From Paenibacillaceae bacterium (GTDB lineage Bacteria; Bacillota; Bacilli; Paenibacillales; Paenibacillaceae): a DNA stretch of 64,000 bases. Position 1 is the first letter of the stretch. Each line of letters starts with the position of its first letter. Shown here one piece after another: positions 58,592 to 64,000 of the stretch. The DNA is taken from NCBI GenBank assembly GCA_900766135.1, contig CAAFUF010000050.1, positions 1 through 64,000 on the forward strand, given 5' to 3'. The notes below the pieces were generated by a model, which was not told where the DNA came from, searched no databases, and was given only the letters and a program-made list of their open reading frames with translations. Both the position numbers and the translations under genes were made by a program.

Positions 58592-59785
58592 ATGGAGCTT
58601 CAAAAGGAAATCGGAAAACAAACGGACGGCTCGGCCGTAAAGCCGACGCTGTGGGGCAGCCTGTTCGGCAAAATGGACGTGCGGGCCTACACGATGGTGG
58701 GAGCGCTGGTGCTGATCTGGGTACTGTTCGGCCTGCTCGACCCGACATTTTTGACGGCGCGGAACCTGTCCAACCTCTTTACGCAAATGTCCGTGACCTC
58801 GATTCTGGCGATCGGCATGGTGCTGGTCATCGTCGCAGGACACATCGATCTGTCGGTTGGTTCGATCGTGGGTTTGACCGGCGGGCTTGCCGCGATTTTC
58901 AGCAATTGGCTGGAGCTGCCGGCGATTGTCGTCATTATCGGTACGTTGGCGGCCGGCGCCGTACTCGGCTTGCTGCAGGGCTGGCTGGTCGCTTATAAAA
59001 TGATCCCCGCCTTTATCGTGACGCTGGGAGGCATGCTGGTATTCCGCGGCACGCTCATGGGCGTGACCGAATCGATGACGATTCCGGTCTCCGACAAGGT
59101 GCTGGCGCTGCTCGGCAATGCGTATTTCGCCCAAGGCTTCGGCATTATCCTCGGCGTATTGGCCATCGGCCTGATTGTCTGGAGCACGCTGCGCAAGCGC
59201 CGTTCCCGGCAGAAATACGGCTTCGAAGTGGCGCCGTTCGCGGTGGACGTGATCAAGATGGCCGTGCTTTCCCTGCTGGTCGTCGCCTTCGTGTTCGTCA
59301 TGAATGCCTATAAGGGGATTCCTTTCCCTATCATCTTCGTCATCGCGCTGGCCGCCATTTTCTTCTTCCTGTCCACGAAAACGACCTTCGGGCGGCATAT
59401 TTACGCGATCGGCGGCAACCTGGAAGCGGCCCGCCTGTCCGGCATCAACATCCGCCGCAAAACGATGAGCGTCTTCCTGCTTAGCGGCTTGCTCGCTTCG
59501 ATCGCTTCGATCGTCCTGACGTCGCGCCTCGCCTCGGCGACGATCACCGCCGGGAACATGGCGGAAATGGACGCCATCGCGGCCTGCGTCATCGGCGGAA
59601 CGTCGCTGATGGGCGGCGCGGGTACGGTGCTGGGCGCCCTGATCGGCGCGCTCGTCATGACTTCGCTCGACAACGGGATGTCGCTCATGGGGCTGGAGTC
59701 GTTCTGGCAATACGTGGTGAAAGGTTCGATTCTCGTCTTCGCCGTTTGGCTGGACATTTCGAATCGGCGCAAAGGGTTGAAATAA
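58592..59785 (+). CDS. xylH: D-xylose ABC transporter permease XylH
   Basis: 397 residues with about 10-12 predicted transmembrane helices of the BPD_transp_2 family (LVIVAGHIDLSVGSIVGLTGG; GRHIYAIGGNLEAARLSGI; AAIACVIGGTSLMGG-like loop for ATPase contact). Starts 2 bases after the xylG stop. Length matches E. coli XylH. Confidence 0.95.
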   Translation: MELQKEIGKQTDGSAVKPTLWGSLFGKMDVRAYTMVGALVLIWVLFGLLDPTFLTARNLSNLFTQMSVTSILAIGMVLVIVAGHIDLSVGSIVGLTGGLAAIFSNWLELPAIVVIIGTLAAGAVLGLLQGWLVAYKMIPAFIVTLGGMLVFRGTLMGVTESMTIPVSDKVLALLGNAYFAQGFGIILGVLAIGLIVWSTLRKRRSRQKYGFEVAPFAVDVIKMAVLSLLVVAFVFVMNAYKGIPFPIIFVIALAAIFFFLSTKTTFGRHIYAIGGNLEAARLSGINIRRKTMSVFLLSGLLASIASIVLTSRLASATITAGNMAEMDAIAACVIGGTSLMGGAGTVLGALIGALVMTSLDNGMSLMGLESFWQYVVKGSILVFAVWLDISNRRKGLK

Positions 59786-59803
59786 GAAGAGGATCGAAAA
59801 AAA

Positions 59804-59866
59804 CAGACGGCACTTCTTTGGAGACCGGTCCCTGTCGGGAGGGTCTCTTAGGAAGTGCCGTTTTGG
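59804..59866 (+). terminator. Terminator of xylFGH
   Basis: Long stem ACGGCACTTC / GAAGTGCCGT with inner GAGACC / GGTCTC, followed by TTTTGG. Confidence 0.85.
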
Positions 59867-59915
59867 CTTGTTGACGATCATTCGTCGGCTGCTGATTGCT
59901 TGTTTGCTTGTTTTC

Positions 59916-61163
59916 TTATTGGTAGGTGACGACTAGCGCGTTGCTGATTTTGCGGCCCGGCTGGGTCAGGTATTTGCCGTTATAATAAAGGCCGCTGGAA
60001 GCGCCGCCGTCAAGATTCATCGCCTGGTACGCGCCGGCTTGCTTCATGATTTCGGCCATCTGCGGGATCGTTGCGCCGCCGGACGTCAGCAGGATCAGCT
60101 TATGGTCGCGCGTCAGCCCTAAGGCGCTGCGGGCACCGCCTCCGGTGAGGATCTTCGGATCCTTGAAGCCCTCCGCCTTGACGTCGACCGCGACTTTGCC
60201 ATTCACTACAAGGCGCGGCCCGGCTTGGAGCGCCCCCTCCATCGTGCCTGCGGCAAAGGCGTCGTTGAAGTCTGTGCCGGGGATCAACCGTGCGAGCAGG
60301 TTGGTGTCATAGGTGAACAGCGTGCGTTCGTCGCCGGAAGCTTTCATCTTCAGCTCGCCGCCGCTGACGATGTAGCCGTAGGGTGCTTTGTACGCATCCT
60401 CCGTATAAGCGTTGAAAAACGTGCCGTTCACGGCGACGACGGCCTTATGGCGCTTCGCGAGGCTGCTCAGCTCCTCGACCTTGCCGACCGTGTCCCCGGC
60501 CAGCGCAACCTTCAGGCGGACCTTCGGATCCATCAGCGAGATGGTGACCATCTGCACGGAGAAGGAGCGTCCGCCTGCCTTAAACGTCTTGCGCGCGCTG
60601 ACGATCGCTTTCCCGGCGCCGGCGCTGCTGGCCGCGCCGCGGTTCGCGTACGGCAGGGTCAAGCGGGCATCGCCTTGGCCGAGGCTGACGGCGCCGGCAG
60701 TTTTGTCCCATTCCGCCGGTACGTGAAACGTCGCGCTGATGAACTGCAGCGGGACGTAGGCCGCGCCGGCTTCATTAAACGGCGCATCGGTTAAGGTGAC
60801 CGGCTCGCCGTTGACCTCGGCTTTGGCGGAGCCGACCCGCAAGAACGCGGCGGTGGTGTCGCCTTGCGTGATCGCCAGTTGCTGCCGGGACGCATCCCAC
60901 TGGACCTGGATGCCGTCCAGCCCGTTCAAGGCCCGGCCGGGCACGAAGGCATGTCCGCTGGCGGGATCCAGCAGGACGACGTTCTTGGCGGGTGCCGTGC
61001 TTGCGGCAGAGGCGGAGGTCGGGGCGGAGGCTAGGCTGCCGCCGGAGATCAAGCAGGCTAGGGCGAGCCCTAAAGGGAGCAAGCGTTTCGCGAGGGTGCG
61101 AAGGGGTGTTCTAGTGCTATTACTGGTGTAGGTGCCTGTGCTAGTGGTTCTGGTTCGGTTCAT
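59916..61163 (-). CDS. Secreted phosphodiester-glycosidase-type protein with stalk domain
   Basis: 415 residues; ATG at 61163 with AAAGGAGA upstream. A Thr/Arg-rich N-terminus and signal peptide (LLPLGLALACLISGGSLASA, to ~45) precede a copper-amine-oxidase-like stalk domain (~55-165; GAAYVPLQFISATFHVPAEW) and a NAGPA-type phosphodiester glycosidase domain (~185-415; VVAVNGTFFNAYT, GGGARSALGLT, AMNLDGGASSGLYYNGKYL). Expected at the cell surface, possibly trimming wall glycopolymer phosphodiesters. Substrate unproven. Confidence 0.87.
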   Translation of the reverse strand: MNRTRTTSTGTYTSNSTRTPLRTLAKRLLPLGLALACLISGGSLASAPTSASAASTAPAKNVVLLDPASGHAFVPGRALNGLDGIQVQWDASRQQLAITQGDTTAAFLRVGSAKAEVNGEPVTLTDAPFNEAGAAYVPLQFISATFHVPAEWDKTAGAVSLGQGDARLTLPYANRGAASSAGAGKAIVSARKTFKAGGRSFSVQMVTISLMDPKVRLKVALAGDTVGKVEELSSLAKRHKAVVAVNGTFFNAYTEDAYKAPYGYIVSGGELKMKASGDERTLFTYDTNLLARLIPGTDFNDAFAAGTMEGALQAGPRLVVNGKVAVDVKAEGFKDPKILTGGGARSALGLTRDHKLILLTSGGATIPQMAEIMKQAGAYQAMNLDGGASSGLYYNGKYLTQPGRKISNALVVTYQ

Positions 61164-61332
61164 CAAGATGGTTTCTCCTTTATGTATGGTAATGATGGTG
61201 GTTTCTTTATGTAATATCGGATAAGGATTCGATTTTTCATATACAAAATGGGGCTGGCGACTAAAAATCCCGAATGTATTCGGTTTTTCGCATATATTTT
61301 GGGGCAGGGGGAGTGGGCCCGCATCCACACCG

Positions 61333-61380
61333 AAAAAAACTATGGTTCAAGGGGAAACCCCTCGCACCATAGTTTTTTTG
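61333..61380. terminator. Terminator of the alpha-glucan phosphorylase gene
   Basis: AAAAAACTATGGT / ACCATAGTTTTTTT arms around an inner AGGGG / CCCCT stem; T-rich on both strands. Confidence 0.88.
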
Positions 61381-61398
61381 CTGCTTTATCCGTCGCGC

Positions 61399-63015
61399 TT
61401 ACCGCATATACAGCTTCCGGTAGTATTCCTCCAGCATCCGCCGGGTCGAAAACGCCTCACGGGTCGTTTCGATGCTGCGCCGCATCATCTGCACCCAGCG
61501 GGGGCGATTCTCGTAGTAGGTCGGCACGACCCGCTGCAGCAGCGTGTCGTAGAGCGCTTCGCCGTCGTGCCGGTCCAGTTCGCCCGGGTCGGCCGACTCG
61601 AAGCCGCCGCCGATCTGCCAGCCGTTCTCGCCGTCCAGGCAGGCCTCCGGCCACCAGCCATCGAGAACCGAACAGTTCAGCACGCCGTTGACGGCGGCTT
61701 TCATCCCCGAGGTGCCGCTCGCCTCCAGCGGCCGGCGCGGGTTGTTCAGCCAAACGTCAGCGCCGCGCGTCAGTTTGGCTCCGATCGTCATGTCGTAGTT
61801 CTCCAGGAACACGACGCTGCCGGGATAGCGCTTCATCATCGCCACCAGGTTGCTGACGATCTGCTTGCCGGTTTCGTCGTTCGGATGGGCTTTGCCCGAG
61901 AACACGAGCTGGATCCGGCCGGATTCGAGGTAGGGGGCGATCAGGTCCGGCCGGGAAAAGATCAGGTCGCTGCGTTTATACGGCGCGGCCCGGCGCGAGA
62001 ACCCGATCAGCAGCCGCTCGGGATCGAGAACGGTTCCCGAGCGCTCGCGGATCAGCTCGATCAGCTCGCGCTTCAGTTCCATATGTGCGGCCCATACATC
62101 GCCGCCCTCCTCATAAGCGCGGAGTACCCGCGGGTCGGCCCACGTCGGCAGGTGGATCGCGTTCGTGATCCCGATGATCTCCGCGCGCCCGGCCACATCC
62201 TTCCACATGCGGTTTGCGGTCTCCGCATGCAGCGCAGCCACGGCGTTGGCGCGGCGCGCAAGCCGCAGGCCGGCGACGGTCATGTTAAACGGGTTGCCGC
62301 CGATTCGCTCCATCTGGTCGCGGCTTAACCCGTTGAAGGCCGACATCGCCTCCAGCAGATCCAGGGCGTGGGCTTCGTTGCCTTCCTTGACCGGCGTATG
62401 CGTCGTGAACACGACCGTTTCGCGGGTGTCCCGCCAGGCGGATTCGAAGGTCAATCCGGCCTGCATTTTTTCGCGGATCAGCTCCGTGGAGGCCAGGGCG
62501 GCATGGCCTTCGTTGAAGTGGTAAACGTCCACCGGGATGCCGAGCGCGCGGAGCGCCTTAACTCCGCCGATGCCCAGCACGATTTCCTGGGCGATCCGTT
62601 CTTCGCCGAAGCCGCCGCCGTACAAGCGCGCGGTGATCCAGCCGTTGCCGCTCTCCGGCAGGGCGGTGTCCAGCAGGTAAAGCGGATTGTTGCCAAACCG
62701 TTCGGTTTTCCAAACTTTGCAGGGGACCTCGGCGTTTTGGATCGTCACGGTGACCGTCACGCCGGTATCCTCGAGAAAATCGTAATCGTGATCGGTAAAC
62801 GTATCGTAGGGCCGTCCGTCCTCGCCGATCCGCTGGTCGGTATAACCCTGTTTCCACTTGATGCCAATCCCGACAAGCGGGGCGCCCATATCTTTGGCCC
62901 CTTTGATGAAATCGCCGGCGAGGATGCCAAGTCCTCCGGCATACATTTTGAAATCGGAATGAAGACCGTACTCCATGCTGAAATAAGCAACGGTAGGGAG
63001 CTGCCTTTCGCTCAT
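61399..63015 (-). CDS. glgP: Alpha-glucan phosphorylase, short GlgP type (GT35)
   Basis: Phosphorolysis of alpha-1,4-glucan to glucose-1-phosphate (EC 2.4.1.1). 538 residues, the compact form found in many Bacilli and archaea. ATG at 63015 with AAAGGAGG upstream. Starts AYFSMEYGLHSDFKMYAGGLG; contains VYHFNEGHAALASTELI, VVFTTHTPV, and the PLP-binding Lys in EASGTSGMKAAVNG (K439). No glycogen synthesis genes are adjacent, so the role may be maltodextrin or glycogen breakdown. Confidence 0.9.
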   Translation of the reverse strand: MSERQLPTVAYFSMEYGLHSDFKMYAGGLGILAGDFIKGAKDMGAPLVGIGIKWKQGYTDQRIGEDGRPYDTFTDHDYDFLEDTGVTVTVTIQNAEVPCKVWKTERFGNNPLYLLDTALPESGNGWITARLYGGGFGEERIAQEIVLGIGGVKALRALGIPVDVYHFNEGHAALASTELIREKMQAGLTFESAWRDTRETVVFTTHTPVKEGNEAHALDLLEAMSAFNGLSRDQMERIGGNPFNMTVAGLRLARRANAVAALHAETANRMWKDVAGRAEIIGITNAIHLPTWADPRVLRAYEEGGDVWAAHMELKRELIELIRERSGTVLDPERLLIGFSRRAAPYKRSDLIFSRPDLIAPYLESGRIQLVFSGKAHPNDETGKQIVSNLVAMMKRYPGSVVFLENYDMTIGAKLTRGADVWLNNPRRPLEASGTSGMKAAVNGVLNCSVLDGWWPEACLDGENGWQIGGGFESADPGELDRHDGEALYDTLLQRVVPTYYENRPRWVQMMRRSIETTREAFSTRRMLEEYYRKLYMR

Positions 63016-63165
63016 GGGAATACCTCCTTTGCTATGCATACCTCATGTTGCTGAAAGCGATTTTCATGCTATTAGTGTAGTCGGGAGGCGGGCGGAAGGT
63101 GACAACAGGAGCTTTGCGGCAGGGGAGACAAGGAGGAGGGGACGGGGAAAAGAGCAGCGGAGGGG

Positions 63166-63759
63166 TTAAGCCGGATCCGATTCATCCGGGCGGATGTCGC
63201 TATCGGCGTAAGCCCGCTCCTGTTCTTCGCCCACGATCGCTTGAATTTCTTCGGAGCCGATATTGATGTAGACGTAGCCGTCCTTGGCTTGCTTCTTTAA
63301 GGCACGTTCCTTGAAAAATTTCGGGCTGGCCTCGCCCGCATCCTCGTCATAGACGAGAAGGAGGCCGTCGGTCTTGCGAAACAGCAGCTCGTCCCGGCCG
63401 GTGAACTGCCAAGGGCCGAGGTAAGATTCCTTGCTGGCCGCCGCATAATGGTCGATCTGACGGAGAATTTGCGTATAGTAGTCTTTTTTCTCGTCGTTCC
63501 ATTTCTCCTCTTGATGGCTATAGGCGGTGATGATCGAGCATTTCAATTGCGGGTATCGCTTCTTCAAGTCGAATATGGCTTCGCAAGCCCATAGGTCAAC
63601 GCCGTATTGGCCGGGCGTAATGACCCACTCCAGCCCTTCCTCCAGCAGGGGAATGAGGCGGCTCGCAATGGCTTGGCGGATATAAGGGATGCCGGGGTGC
63701 TTCTGGCTGTAAATGCCGAGCTCATGCGCGCGGTAACCGGTGACGAGCAGATTTTTCAA
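63166..63759 (-). CDS. ypsA: YpsA (DUF1273, SLOG superfamily)
   Basis: 197 residues; TTG start with AAAGGAG 9 bases upstream. LVTGYRAHELGIY at the N-terminus and VITPGQYGVDLWACEA (Gly-rich nucleotide/sugar-binding Rossmann loop of SLOG proteins) are diagnostic of YpsA. In Bacillus and Staphylococcus relatives it affects cell division and stress protection; the molecular ligand is not settled. The C-terminal Glu-rich tail is longer than usual. Confidence 0.92.
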   Translation of the reverse strand: MKNLLVTGYRAHELGIYSQKHPGIPYIRQAIASRLIPLLEEGLEWVITPGQYGVDLWACEAIFDLKKRYPQLKCSIITAYSHQEEKWNDEKKDYYTQILRQIDHYAAASKESYLGPWQFTGRDELLFRKTDGLLLVYDEDAGEASPKFFKERALKKQAKDGYVYINIGSEEIQAIVGEEQERAYADSDIRPDESDPA

Positions 63760-63921
63760 GATGAAGACTCCTTTGGTTCTGTTGATGATGTGCCGGTGGC
63801 GGCCACGTAACGTATTATACCTTGCTTTCCACCCCCGGCAAAAACAAAAACGCCGCTTCGCGCGGGAGGGAGGACCCTACCGGCTGGGCGGCATGTATGT
63901 TTGGAACATTGGAGAATGATC

Positions 63922-64000
63922 GTGATCGGCATGGCGCGGGATCGGGCACAGGTGCCCACCGCCCATGGCAGCGGTTACAAAAAGCCCGACTTATTGACCG
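63922..64000 (+). CDS. Possible start of an unidentified gene (cut by window end)
   Basis: An open frame from GTG 63922 (GGAG 7 bases upstream; ATG 63916 also in frame) runs to the window edge, giving M-I-G-M-A-R-D-R-A-Q-V-P-T... Only 26 residues are visible, with no recognised family. Confidence 0.25.
   Translation, partial: MIGMARDRAQVPTAHGSGYKKPDLLT

Noticed and set aside
58418..59881. Open frame antisense to xylH
   Set aside because: Its product is extremely rich in His, Arg, Asp and Gln, the reverse complement of membrane-helix codons; no start signal.
61268..61288. Terminator CCGAAT/ATTCGG followed by Ts on the plus strand
   Set aside because: The stem is only 6 bp and no plus-strand gene ends nearby; it lies in the leader of the minus-strand secreted-protein gene.

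Overview
The window looks like a chromosome segment of a moderately GC-rich, spore-former-type member of the Paenibacillaceae (Paenibacillus or a close relative). Supporting signs are: S-layer-homology (SLH) proteins, strong AGGAGG-type ribosome binding sites with frequent TTG and GTG starts, sigma-A promoters, CcpA-type cre sites, a perfect HrcA/CIRCE operator, LytS/YesN two-component pairs, LplB/YtcP-type sugar permeases, and many intracellular and secreted glycoside hydrolases. This assignment is inferred from gene content, not from a marker gene. I saw no rRNA, tRNA, CRISPR array or prophage.

Layout. 1-9.3 kb: the end of an SLH surface protein, a small unknown protein, a GNAT acetyltransferase, an AraC regulator divergent from a GH2 beta-mannosidase, a self-regulated TetR repressor with a small zinc-ribbon protein, and a GH29 alpha-L-fucosidase. 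9.4-16.5 kb: a LacI-controlled operon with a solute-binding lipoprotein, two permeases, a PHP-type metallohydrolase and an MFS transporter. 16.5-18.6 kb: an IS1595-type element with inverted 28-bp flanking repeats, then a decayed HTH-methyltransferase gene. 18.7-24 kb: a secreted GH5 endoglucanase with a cre site, a YitT membrane protein, and a KinB-like histidine kinase overlapping a membrane-tethered PstS-like protein. 24-33 kb: htpG under CIRCE, a MocR-type regulator, and an alanine/D-alanine block (ddl, ald, adeR, alr). 32.8-36.7 kb: an ArsR-type regulator divergent from a GH2 enzyme; the two proteins appear to share a C-terminal domain. 37-44 kb: oleate hydratase and TetR regulator, aldo/keto reductase plus MATE exporter, an SLH protein and a HAD phosphatase. 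44-51 kb: acetyl-xylan-esterase-type hydrolase, an amidohydrolase that has lost its middle, a chemoreceptor, a CYTH protein, an SGNH hydrolase and a Gfo/Idh/MocA oxidoreductase. 51.5-59.8 kb: a D-xylose three-component sensor (periplasmic-binding-type sensor, LytS kinase, YesN regulator) followed by xylFGH. 59.9-64 kb: a phosphodiester-glycosidase-type secreted protein, an alpha-glucan phosphorylase and YpsA.

Together the genes describe a plant-polysaccharide (hemicellulose/mannan/xylan) user: secreted endoglucanase, deacetylating esterase, cytosolic exo-glycosidases, dedicated sugar importers, and local regulators placed next to their targets with visible operators. The most unusual non-coding features are two arrays of imperfect palindromes (27-bp units every 52-53 bp at 28.56-28.75 kb; 25-bp units 51, 62 and 51 bp apart at 36.74-36.93 kb) and a 144-bp MITE-like element at 51.33-51.47 kb whose ends match the repeats flanking the transposase gene 34 kb away.
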